Positions 1 through 6,748 of a stretch of 7,894 nucleotides of DNA are shown here, piece by piece (the stretch's first letter is position 1; each line of letters starts with the position of its first letter). The stretch is from Paracoccaceae bacterium (GTDB lineage: Bacteria; Pseudomonadota; Alphaproteobacteria; Rhodobacterales; Rhodobacteraceae). Under the pieces are notes generated by a model. That model ran no database searches. It was not told the DNA's origin and worked only from the letters and a program-made list of their open reading frames with translations. The stretch is taken from NCBI GenBank assembly GCA_007119835.1, contig SKOX01000356.1:1-7894 (forward strand), written 5' to 3'. A program made the position numbers and the translations under genes.

Positions 1-3000
1 GCCCGGCCTCGCCGATGGCGGGCCGGGCGACGTCGGACGCAACCGGATCGTCCGCAGCGACGGGCGGGTCGAGACCCTCGCCTCCGCCGCCCGCACGGAA
101 ATCGGCGCGGGCGAGACGTGGTGGCTCGAGACGCCCGGCGGCGGGACGGTCCGGTGGCCTGAGAGGATGGCGAGCGTCATCGGCGCCAGAAAGCGGATGC
201 GGCGGGTGACGCCGTCGCCGCCCGGGAAGCGCCCGGGCCCGCCGGAGCCGGTGCGGATGCGGAATTCCTCGAGCACGACCGGATAGCGCCACTCAAGCAC
301 CTCGGGGTCGGTGAGGCGCGAGTTGGTCATGTGCGAGTGCACGCCGGCGGTGCCGGGGTGGCCGCTGCCGTCGGAGAGACGGCCGGCGCCGGTGCCGCCG
401 CAGACGGTCTCGTAATACTGGTGGCGGGCGTCGCCCCAGGTGGTGTTGTTCATCGTGGACTGGGCGGCGGCCTGCACGCCGAGGGCGAGGAACAGCGCCG
501 AGGTGACGGCCTGGCTGGTCTCGACGTTGCCGGCGATCACCGCCGCGGGGTATTCCGGCGAGAGCATCGTGCCCCTGGGCAGGACGACCTCGAGCGGCTT
601 CATCACCCCCTCGTTCATCGGGATGTTGTCGTCGCAGAGGCAGCGGAAGACGTAGAGGACGGCCGCGCGGGTCACCGGCTCGGGCGCATTGTAGTTCGAG
701 GCGAGCTGCCCGGTGGTGCCGGTGAAGTCGATGGTGGCGGCGCGGCGGGCGCGGTCGACGGTGATGCGGACGCGGATCTGGCGCTCCCGGGCGTCGATGT
801 CGGGGTCCATGTGGTAGGTGTAGTCGGCGTCGTGCAGCGCCTCGATGGCGCGGCGGACCGATTCCTCGGCATTGTCCTGCACGTGGCGCATGTAGGCCTC
901 GACCACGTCGAGGCCGAAATGGGCGACCATGCGGCGGAGCTCCTGGACGCCCTTCTCGTTGGCGGCGGTCTGGGCGCGCAGGTCGGCGAGGTTGATCTCC
1001 GGCGAGCGCACCGGGTGGGGCGCCGACAGCAGCAGGTCGCGGGTCTCGGCCTCGCGGAAGCGGCCGCGGTCGACGAGCTTGAAGTTGTCGATGTAGGCGC
1101 CCTCGTCGTGGATGGTGCGGCTGTCGGGGGGCATCGAGCCCGGGGTGAGGCCGCCGACGTCGGTATGGTGGCCGCGCGACGCGACGTAGAAGAGCACGCG
1201 GCTCTCGTCGTCCGACCAGACGGGGGTCACCACGGTGATGTCGGGCAGGTGGGTGCCGCCGTTGTAGGGCGCGTTCAGCACGAAGACGTCGCCGGGCGCC
1301 ATGTCGGCGTTCTGGGCGATGACGGTCTTCACCGAGGCCGCCATCGAGCCGAGGTGGACCGGCATGTGCGGCGCGTTGGCGATGAGGTCGCCCGCCGCGT
1401 CGAAGACGGCGCAGGAGAAGTCGAGCCGCTCCTTGATCGTCACCGAGGCGGCGGTGTTCTCGAGGACCGCGCCCATCTGCTCGGCGATCGACATGTAGAG
1501 GTTGTTGAAGACCTCGAGCATCACCGGGTCGGCATGGGTGCCGAGGGCGACGCGGCTCGGGCGCGGCGTGACGCGGGTGAGCGCGACATGGTCGTGGGCG
1601 GTCAGGCGCGCGCGCCAGCCGGGCTCGATCAGGATGACGGTGTGGGGCTCGACGAGGACGGCGGGCCCGGTGAGGGTGTCGCCGGGGCGCAGGCTCTCGC
1701 GGCGGACGAAGCGGGTGTCGGTCCACTGGCCGCCGATGAACACGGGCGCCGTGACGGCGGTCTCGGTGTCGCACTCGGGGCGCTCGCTCACGGCATGCTC
1801 GGGCTCGGTCAGGTCGGCGGCCTTGCCGATCGCCTCGCACTGGACCGATTCGATGACGAGCGGCTTGTCGCCGGGCGCGAAGCCGAAGCGGGCGCGGTGG
1901 GCGGCGTCGAAGGCCTCGCGCAGCGCGGCGAGGTCGTCGAACAGGACGGGCAGCGCGGTGTCGGTGCCCTTCACCTTGAGATGCAGGGTGTGGACGAGGG
2001 CGATGTCGCGCTCGCGCACGCCCTGCGCCTCGACCTCACCCAGCACCTCGACCCCCAGCGCGTCGAGGCGGGCGGCGGCGTCGAGGCGGGCGCGGTCGTC
2101 GAGCTCGGCCTCCATCGCCTCGGTGCGGGTGGCGCGGATGTCGGCGAGGCCCATGCCGTAGGCCGACAGGAGCGACGCCATCGGGTGGACGAGGCAGGTG
2201 GTCATCCCCAGGGTGTCGGCGATGGCGCAGGCGTGCTGGGCGCCGGCGCCGCCGAAGACGGTGAGCGCGTAGCCGGTGACGTCGTGGCCGCGCTCGACCG
2301 AGATCTTCTTGATCGCGTTCGCCATGTTCTCGACGGCGATCCTGAGGAAGCCCTCGGCGGTCTCCTCGGGGCTCTTGCCGGTGCCGGCGGCGACCTCGGC
2401 CATGGAGCGCCGAGCGGCTTCGGCGTCGAGCGGGCGGTCGCCGCCGGGGCCGAAGATCGCGGGGAAGAACTCCGGGCGCAGGCGGCCGGTGACGACGTTG
2501 GCGTCGGTGACGGCGAGCGGCCCGCCGCGGCCGTAGGACGCGGGGCCGGGGTTGGCGCCGGCGCTTTCGGGGCCGACCTGCATCCGGGCGCCGTCGAACT
2601 TGAGGATCGAGCCGCCGCCCGCGGCCACCGTGTGGATCATCATCATCGGCGCGGTGATGCGCACGCCGGCGACGGCGGTGTTGAGCACGCGCTCGAAGGC
2701 GCCGGCGAAGTGGCAGACATCCGTGGAGGTGCCGCCCATGTCGAAGCCGATGATACGGTCGTGGCCGGCGATCTGGCTGGTGCGCACCGCGCCGACGACG
2801 CCGCCGGCCGGGCCCGAGAGGATGGCGTCCTTGCCCTGGAACATGCGCGCGTCGGTGAGGCCGCCCGAGGACTGCATGAACATCAGCCTGCCGCTCATGT
2901 CGCCCTCGAAGGCGGCGGCGACGCGGTCGATGTAGCGGCGCAGGATCGGGGTGAGGTAGGCGTCGACCACGGTGGTGTCGCCGCGGCTGACCATCTTCAT

Positions 3001-3594
3001 CAGCGGGCTGACCTCGTGGCTGACCGAGATCTGGGCGAAGCCGGCGTCGCGCGCAAGCGCGCCCGCGCGCGCCTCGTGGGCCTGGTGGCGGTAGCCGTGG
3101 ACGAAGACGACGGCGCAGGCGGTGAGGCCGCTCGCGCGGGCCTCGGCGAGGGCGGCGGCCAGGTGGTCCTCGTCGAGCGGGACCTCGATAATGCCGTCGG
3201 CGCGGACGCGCTCGCGGGCCTCGATCACGCGGGCGTAGAGCATCTCGGGCAGGACGATGTGCCGGTCGAAGAGACGCGGGCGGTTCTGGTAGGCGAGGCG
3301 GAGCTGCTCGCCCAGGCCCTGGGTGGTGACGAGGAGCACCGGCTCGCCCTTGCGCTCGAGCAGCGCGTTGGTGGCGACGGTGGTGCCCATCTTGACCGAA
3401 GCCACGGCCGCGGCGGGGATCGGGGCGTCGGGCGAGAGGCCGAGGAAGCCGCGGATGCCGTGGAGGGCGGCGTCCTCGTACTGCTCCGGGTTCTCGGAGA
3501 GCAGCTTGGCGCGGTGCAGCCGCCCGTCGGGGTCGCGGGCGACGATGTCGGTGAAGGTGCCGCCGCGATCGATCCAGAAGTCCCAGGTCGCCAA
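1..3594 (-). CDS. Fused HyuA-HyuB hydantoinase / ATP-dependent 5-oxoprolinase family protein (3' end disrupted)
   Basis: This family uses ATP to open cyclic amides in the cytoplasm, as in 5-oxoproline to glutamate (EC 3.5.2.9) or hydantoins to N-carbamoyl amino acids. The minus-strand frame has no stop from 3594 to 1. The HyuA half covers roughly residues 1-680. It carries the actin-like ATPase motifs WIDRGGTFTD (7-16), MGTTVATNALLERKG (69-83) and FDMGGTSTD (284-292). The HyuB half starts near 690 and has PHMPVHLGSM (742-751), GHHTDVGG (808-815) with GSMPP, and MNNTTWG (1048-1054). Having both halves in one chain is typical of 5-oxoprolinases. No ATG lies near the N-terminus. TTG at 3594 is chosen because GAGG (3601-3604) sits 6 nt upstream and the family start lies just before WDFWIDRGGTF. 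Homology ends at HRTVPPPG, about residue 1154 (position 133). From there to position 1 the frame is antisense to the missing C-terminus, which lies on the plus strand. Exact substrate is unknown. Confidence 0.93.
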   Translation of the reverse strand, partial: MATWDFWIDRGGTFTDIVARDPDGRLHRAKLLSENPEQYEDAALHGIRGFLGLSPDAPIPAAAVASVKMGTTVATNALLERKGEPVLLVTTQGLGEQLRLAYQNRPRLFDRHIVLPEMLYARVIEARERVRADGIIEVPLDEDHLAAALAEARASGLTACAVVFVHGYRHQAHEARAGALARDAGFAQISVSHEVSPLMKMVSRGDTTVVDAYLTPILRRYIDRVAAAFEGDMSGRLMFMQSSGGLTDARMFQGKDAILSGPAGGVVGAVRTSQIAGHDRIIGFDMGGTSTDVCHFAGAFERVLNTAVAGVRITAPMMMIHTVAAGGGSILKFDGARMQVGPESAGANPGPASYGRGGPLAVTDANVVTGRLRPEFFPAIFGPGGDRPLDAEAARRSMAEVAAGTGKSPEETAEGFLRIAVENMANAIKKISVERGHDVTGYALTVFGGAGAQHACAIADTLGMTTCLVHPMASLLSAYGMGLADIRATRTEAMEAELDDRARLDAAARLDALGVEVLGEVEAQGVRERDIALVHTLHLKVKGTDTALPVLFDDLAALREAFDAAHRARFGFAPGDKPLVIESVQCEAIGKAADLTEPEHAVSERPECDTETAVTAPVFIGGQWTDTRFVRRESLRPGDTLTGPAVLVEPHTVILIEPGWRARLTAHDHVALTRVTPRPSRVALGTHADPVMLEVFNNLYMSIAEQMGAVLENTAASVTIKERLDFSCAVFDAAGDLIANAPHMPVHLGSMAASVKTVIAQNADMAPGDVFVLNAPYNGGTHLPDITVVTPVWSDDESRVLFYVASRGHHTDVGGLTPGSMPPDSRTIHDEGAYIDNFKLVDRGRFREAETRDLLLSAPHPVRSPEINLADLRAQTAANEKGVQELRRMVAHFGLDVVEAYMRHVQDNAEESVRRAIEALHDADYTYHMDPDIDARERQIRVRITVDRARRAATIDFTGTTGQLASNYNAPEPVTRAAVLYVFRCLCDDNIPMNEGVMKPLEVVLPRGTMLSPEYPAAVIAGNVETSQAVTSALFLALGVQAAAQSTMNNTTWGDARHQYYETVCGGTGAGRLSDGSGHPGTAGVHSHMTNSRLTDPEVLEWRYPVVLEEFRIRTGSGGPGRFPGGDGVTRRIRFLAPMTLAILSGHRTVPPPGVSSHHVSPAPISVRAAEARVSTRPSLRTIRLRPTSPGPPSARPG
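2..145 (+). pseudogene. Inverted C-terminal fragment of the hydantoinase/oxoprolinase
   Basis: Plus-strand frame 2 reads PGLADGGPGDVGRNRIVRSD, continues through an acidic/Ala-rich stretch and ends in GETWWLETPGGG. This matches the usual HyuB C-terminus, where HRRVPPxGLAGGxPG..GRNxVxRADG is followed by GDVxxIETPGGGG. It supplies exactly the piece the minus-strand gene lacks: that gene stops matching at HRTVPPPG and this fragment resumes at PGLADGG, giving about 1200 residues in all, normal for the family. After ETPGGG the frame runs into sequence antisense to the minus-strand gene (TVRWPE...), so it is not a working reading frame here. No start codon or upstream part is in the window. A second, convergent hydantoinase gene is possible, but the perfect complementation makes one broken or folded-back gene more likely. 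Confidence 0.8.
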
Positions 3595-3600
3595 GAAATG

Positions 3601-3604
3601 CCTC
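3601..3604 (-). promoter_or_regulatory. Ribosome binding site that fixes the TTG start of the hydantoinase
   Basis: On the minus strand GAGG precedes TTG (3594-3592) by 6 nt. The same 6-nt spacing is seen for the binding-protein gene and permease 1 in this window. There is no in-frame ATG or GTG just upstream, so this site decides the start. Confidence 0.6.
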
Positions 3605-3807
3605 GCTGCAAGGGAAGCGGCGGGCAGCGGGCGCTGCCTCCGCCGCTGGGGAAACCGCGGTACTGAGGCATGCAGCGGCGCGGGATGCAAGCGCGGAAGG
3701 CCCGAGGGCGGGAACCTGGAGCGCCGCGGGCGGTTGGCGCGCAGGGCAGGGGCGGAGCAACGGTGCAGCGGTTCATGGACAATTCGTCCTGTGCGGAAAT
3801 AGCCGCT

Positions 3808-3834
3808 TTGCTGCACTGCACACGGTGTTAGAAT
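3808..3834 (+). promoter_or_regulatory. Candidate sigma-70 promoter of djiA, probably giving a leaderless mRNA
   Basis: A -10-like TAGAAT (3829-3834, one mismatch to TATAAT) has a weak -35-like TTGCTG (3808-3813) 15 nt before it; TTTGCT one base earlier gives 16 nt. Transcription would begin about 7 nt after the -10, at or next to the ATG at 3842. No Shine-Dalgarno sequence precedes that ATG, which agrees with a leaderless transcript. The -35 is poor and the spacing short, so this is a prediction. Confidence 0.4.
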
Positions 3835-3841
3835 GGGCGCG

Positions 3842-4528
3842 ATGTCGATCTGGACGCGGATCATCGATGCGGTTGCAACCCTCGTCGCCAAGGGCGAGGG
3901 ATTGATCGCGCTGTTCGACCGGACGCCGCCGGAGCGGTCGGTCGCCTTCACGATCGCGGTGATCGGGCTCGGCGCCAAGATGGCCAAGGCGGACGGGCGG
4001 GTGAGCCGGGCCGAGGTCGCGGCCTTCCGGCAGGTCTTCGTCATCGCGCCGGAGGACGAGCCGGCGGCGGCGCGGGTGTTCAACCTCGCCCGGCAGGATA
4101 TCGCGGGCTACGAGGCCTATGCCGGCGCGATCGCGCGGATGTTCCGCGACCAGCCGGCGATGCTCGAGGACGTCCTCGAGGGGCTCTTCCACGTCGCGCT
4201 GGCCGACGGCGCCTACGCGCCGGTCGAGGAGGCGTTCCTGCGCCGGGTGGCGAGCATCTTCGGGATCGGCGACGCGGACTTCCACGCCATCGAGGCGCGG
4301 CAGGGCGTCGGCCGGGCGGGCGACCCCTGGGAGGTGCTCGGGGTGCCGCGGGACGCCGACTTCGCGACCATCCGCGCGCGCTGGAAGGCGCTGGTGAAGG
4401 AGCACCATCCCGACCGGATGATCGCCCGGGGGCTGCCGCCGGAGACGGTGCGCCTCGGCAACGCCCGGATCGCGGCGATCAACCGGGCGTGGAAGGCGAT
4501 CGCGGACAGGCGGCTGGAGACGGCCTAG
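3842..4528 (+). CDS. djiA: DjiA/DjlA-like co-chaperone (TerB domain + C-terminal J domain)
   Basis: J-domain proteins stimulate the ATPase of DnaK-type Hsp70 through the HPD tripeptide. This 228-residue protein has an N-terminal TerB-like helical domain, with the paired acidic motifs AKADGRVSRAEV (48-59) and ALADGAYAPVEEAFL (119-133). A C-terminal J domain (about 161-228) starts at DPWEVLGVPRDAD and carries KEHHPDR with HPD at 189-191. The order matches DjlA of E. coli, but there is no clear N-terminal membrane anchor, so a soluble or peripheral location is inferred. ATG 3842 is preferred over the in-frame ATG 3833 because MSIWTRI is the start I recall for alphaproteobacterial homologues, and 3833 lies inside the -10 element. 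It is transcribed divergently from the hydantoinase and converges on the importer operon. It is probably a housekeeping gene and not functionally tied to either. Its client proteins are unknown. Confidence 0.94.
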   Translation: MSIWTRIIDAVATLVAKGEGLIALFDRTPPERSVAFTIAVIGLGAKMAKADGRVSRAEVAAFRQVFVIAPEDEPAAARVFNLARQDIAGYEAYAGAIARMFRDQPAMLEDVLEGLFHVALADGAYAPVEEAFLRRVASIFGIGDADFHAIEARQGVGRAGDPWEVLGVPRDADFATIRARWKALVKEHHPDRMIARGLPPETVRLGNARIAAINRAWKAIADRRLETA

Positions 4529-4612
4529 GGTCGGCCCGAGGCCCCGCGCGGCGGCTCCGGTTCTGGAGGTGACGGTGGCGCTGCGGGCTTCCCGCGACCT
4601 GCGTTTCCCTGC

Positions 4613-4641
4613 CGCCCGGCCACCGATGCGGCGGCCGGGCG
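4613..4641. terminator. GC-rich hairpin between convergent genes, possible bidirectional terminator
   Basis: CGCCCGGCC (4613-4621) pairs perfectly with GGCCGGGCG (4633-4641). The loop can add a further CCG/CGG pairing after one mismatch. It lies 85 nt past the djiA stop and 20 nt past the binding-protein stop, where a terminator for both would be expected. Neither side has a T-tract, so it may act with Rho or as an mRNA 3'-end stabiliser. A smaller 5-bp hairpin (4583-4595) lies beside it. The rest of 4529-4660 shows no gene. Confidence 0.5.
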
Positions 4642-4660
4642 CGCTGCAGGCGAGGCGGGA

Positions 4661-5734
4661 TCAGTTCGGGATCGTGCCCTCGATGCCCTCGACGTAGAAG
4701 TTCATCGCGCGCAGCTCGTCGTCCGAGGCGGTCTCGCCCTCGGCGAGCCACTCGCTCCCGTCCTGGCGGTTGATCGGGCCGGTAAAGGGATGCAGCTCGC
4801 CGGCGGCGATGGCGTCGCGGGCGGCCTCGGCCTCGGCGCGGACCTCCTCGGGGATCGCCTCGTGGAAGGGTGCGAACACGATCATGTCGTCACCGATGCC
4901 GCCCCAGGTCTCGGTCGGCTCCCATGTTCCGTCCATGACCGCCTGCACGCGCTCGATGTAGTACGAGTCCCAATTGTTGATGATGGAGGTCAGCTGCGCG
5001 TTGGGTCCGAAGGCGCTCTTGTCCGAGGCCTTGCCGACGGCCCAGATGCCGGCGTCCTCGGCGATGTTCATGGGCGCGGTCGAGTCGGTGTGCTGCATCA
5101 GCACGTCGGCCCCCTGCTCGATGAGCGTCGCGGCGGCGTCGGCCTCGAGCGCAGGGTTGAACCAGGCGTTGGCCCAGACGATGCGGAACTCGACGTCGGG
5201 ATTGACCGAGCGGGCGGCGAGGAAGGCGGCGTTGATGCCCTGGATCACCTCGGGGATCGGGTAGGCCCCGATGTAGCCGATGATGTTGGACTCCGTCATG
5301 TGGCCGGCAATCAGCCCGGTGACGTACCGCCCTTCGTAGAAGCGCGCGTCGTAGGTGGCCATGTTGTCGAGGCGGGTGTAGCCGGTGGCGTGCTCGAACT
5401 TCACGTCGGGGAACTGCTGCGCGACGGTGGCGGTCGCCTGCATGAAGCCGAAGGAGGTGGTGAAGATCAGGTCGTGGCCGGCCTGGGCCATCTGGCGGAT
5501 GACGCGCTCGGCATCGGCGCCCTCGGAGACGCTCTCGACGAAGGTGGTCTCGACGGCGTCGCCGAACTCGCCCTCCAGCGCGAGGCGGCCCTGGTCGTGC
5601 TGGAAGGTCCAGCCGTAGTCGCCGACCGGGCCGACATAGACGAAGCCGACACGCACGGGCTCGTCGGCGGCGGCCTGCCCCGCGAGGCCGAGCGCGAGCG
5701 CGGTCGTCGCGGCGAGGAGGCTGAGCGTTTTCAT
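4661..5734 (-). CDS. BMP-family (PnrA/Med-like) ABC transporter periplasmic substrate-binding protein
   Basis: This is the periplasmic receptor that delivers its ligand to the two permeases encoded upstream. In this family the ligands are mostly purine nucleosides or nucleobases. The protein has 357 residues. Residues 1-23 form a Sec signal peptide (MKT, hydrophobic LSLLAATTALALGLAG, then AAA before D24). No lipobox cysteine is present, so it should be soluble rather than a lipoprotein. Family motifs include VGFVYVGPVGDYGWTF (29-44), where an aromatic usually stacks on the ligand, then YEGRYVTGLIAGHM, IGYIGAYPIPEVIQGINAAF, GADVLMQHTDS and SDKSAFGPNAQ. ATG 5734 is chosen because AGGGAG (5741-5746) is 6 nt upstream and it opens the signal peptide; the frame stays open farther upstream but only as antisense or permease shadow. 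It is the last gene of the importer operon, 71 nt after permease 2. The ligand cannot be fixed from sequence; an adenine/guanine-type base or nucleoside is the best guess. Confidence 0.97.
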   Translation of the reverse strand: MKTLSLLAATTALALGLAGQAAADEPVRVGFVYVGPVGDYGWTFQHDQGRLALEGEFGDAVETTFVESVSEGADAERVIRQMAQAGHDLIFTTSFGFMQATATVAQQFPDVKFEHATGYTRLDNMATYDARFYEGRYVTGLIAGHMTESNIIGYIGAYPIPEVIQGINAAFLAARSVNPDVEFRIVWANAWFNPALEADAAATLIEQGADVLMQHTDSTAPMNIAEDAGIWAVGKASDKSAFGPNAQLTSIINNWDSYYIERVQAVMDGTWEPTETWGGIGDDMIVFAPFHEAIPEEVRAEAEAARDAIAAGELHPFTGPINRQDGSEWLAEGETASDDELRAMNFYVEGIEGTIPN

Positions 5735-5740
5735 GGTCTT

Positions 5741-5746
5741 CTCCCT
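5741..5746 (-). promoter_or_regulatory. Strong ribosome binding site of the binding-protein gene
   Basis: AGGGAG on the minus strand lies 6 nt before ATG 5734. It is the best Shine-Dalgarno match in the operon, fitting the need for more binding protein than permease. The rest of the 71-nt gap (5735-5805) shows no convincing promoter. Confidence 0.7.
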
Positions 5747-5805
5747 GTTGTCGAATATGTCGCGAAGAGGTGGCACGGGCTGGTGCGGGGCGTCAACACG
5801 GCGGT

Positions 5806-6735
5806 TCACCCGGTGGCGTGGAAGGGGCGGGCGAGGCAGGCCGGCGCGTTGAGGCTCGCGCGCCGGCGGTCGGCGGAGATGACGACCAGGACGACGATGG
5901 TCACGAGGTAGGGCAGCATCGAGAGATAGAGGGCCGGCACCGCGAGGCCGCCCGCCTGCAGGTTGAGCTGGAGGATGGTGACGCCGCCGAAGAGCCAGGC
6001 ACCGAGCACGACGCGCCCCGGCCGCCAGGCCGAGAAGACGACGATGGCGAGCGCGATCCAGCCGGCGCCGGCGGTCATGCCCTCGGTCCATTGCGGCACG
6101 CGGGCGAGCGAGATGTAGGCGCCGCCGATCCCGGCCATGGCGCCGCCGAAGGCGATGGCCATGAGGCGGACGCGGATCACGCCGTAGCCGAGCGAGTGGG
6201 CGGCGTCGTGGTTCTCGCCGACCGCGCGCAGGATCAGCCCGGCGCGGGTGCGGCTCAGGAAGAACCAGACGAGGCCGGCCATCGCGAGGCCGAGATAGAC
6301 GACCAGGTCGTAGTTGAACAGGAGCCGTCCGACCACCGGCAGGTCGGAGAGGCCCTCGACGAAGACCCGCGGCATCGAGGGCGAGCGGATGCCGGTGAAG
6401 GGCTGGCCGATCAGCGCCGCGAGCCCCAGCCCGAAGAGGGTGAGGGCAAGGCCGGTCGCGACCTGGTTCGACAGCAGGAACTGCGTGAGCAGCCCGAAGA
6501 GCAGCGCGAGGACGGCGCCGGCCGCGGCGGCCGCCAGGAAGCCGAAGCCGGGGTCGGCGGTCGCGACGCCGACGGCGAAGCCGGTGACCGCGCCGATGAT
6601 CATCATGCCCTCGACGCCGAGGTTGAGCACGCCGGCCTTCTCGACGACGAGCTCGCCGAGTGCGGCGAAGAGCAGCGGGGTGGCGGCGACGACGAGGCCG
6701 GCGAAGAGGGCGACGGGATTGATGCCGAAATCCAT
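5806..6735 (-). CDS. BMP-type ABC transporter permease 2 (branched-chain/ribose permease-like fold)
   Basis: This is one of the two inner-membrane subunits forming the channel of the importer. The 309-residue protein is almost entirely hydrophobic, with about eight to ten membrane segments. It has the family signature NLGVEGMM (38-45) after the first segments, then TGLALTLFGLGLAALIG, and the cytoplasmic loop RAVGENHDAAHSLGYGVIRV before GGAMAGIGGAYISL. That loop is the kind of region that contacts the ATPase. The start ATG 6735 (MDFGINPVALF) follows the stop of permease 1 by 13 nt. The frame is open farther upstream only because it overlaps permease 1 antisense-like coding in another frame, giving an Arg/Ser-rich shadow. 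No strong Shine-Dalgarno is seen (only TGGA 6 nt upstream), so coupling to permease 1 translation is likely. Closest known relatives are the YufQ/NupC-type nucleoside permeases. Confidence 0.97.
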   Translation of the reverse strand: MDFGINPVALFAGLVVAATPLLFAALGELVVEKAGVLNLGVEGMMIIGAVTGFAVGVATADPGFGFLAAAAAGAVLALLFGLLTQFLLSNQVATGLALTLFGLGLAALIGQPFTGIRSPSMPRVFVEGLSDLPVVGRLLFNYDLVVYLGLAMAGLVWFFLSRTRAGLILRAVGENHDAAHSLGYGVIRVRLMAIAFGGAMAGIGGAYISLARVPQWTEGMTAGAGWIALAIVVFSAWRPGRVVLGAWLFGGVTILQLNLQAGGLAVPALYLSMLPYLVTIVVLVVISADRRRASLNAPACLARPFHATG

Positions 6736-6748
6736 CAGATGTCCATCT

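Noticed and set aside
331..3666. A plus-strand open frame of 1111 codons, almost as long as the hydantoinase.
   Set aside because: It is codon-for-codon antisense to the hydantoinase and open only because that gene has no TTA, CTA or TCA codons; its Gly/Ala/Val/Asp/His composition matches no family I know.
2036..3821. Minus-strand open frames with Arg/Pro/His-rich translations overlapping the hydantoinase start (and another at 293-1840).
   Set aside because: They are other-frame shadows of the hydantoinase, which has clear family motifs in its own frame.
3805..3825. TGCA repeats around CTGCACTGCACAC as a possible operator.
   Set aside because: Too short, and the self-complementary TGCA makes such repeats common by chance; it overlaps the proposed promoter spacer.
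5755..5805. Possible promoter for the binding-protein gene: TTGACG and CATATT on the minus strand.
   Set aside because: The two elements are about 31 nt apart, far from the usual 16-18, so they are unlikely to form one promoter.
5735..6091. N-terminal extension of the binding protein back to 6091 in the same frame.
   Set aside because: The extension overlaps permease 2 out of frame and is Arg/Ala-rich; the signal peptide and RBS place the start at 5734.
6736..6748. A tiny ATG-GAC-ATC-TGA frame just before permease 2.
   Set aside because: Three codons, no ribosome binding site of its own, and readily explained by chance.
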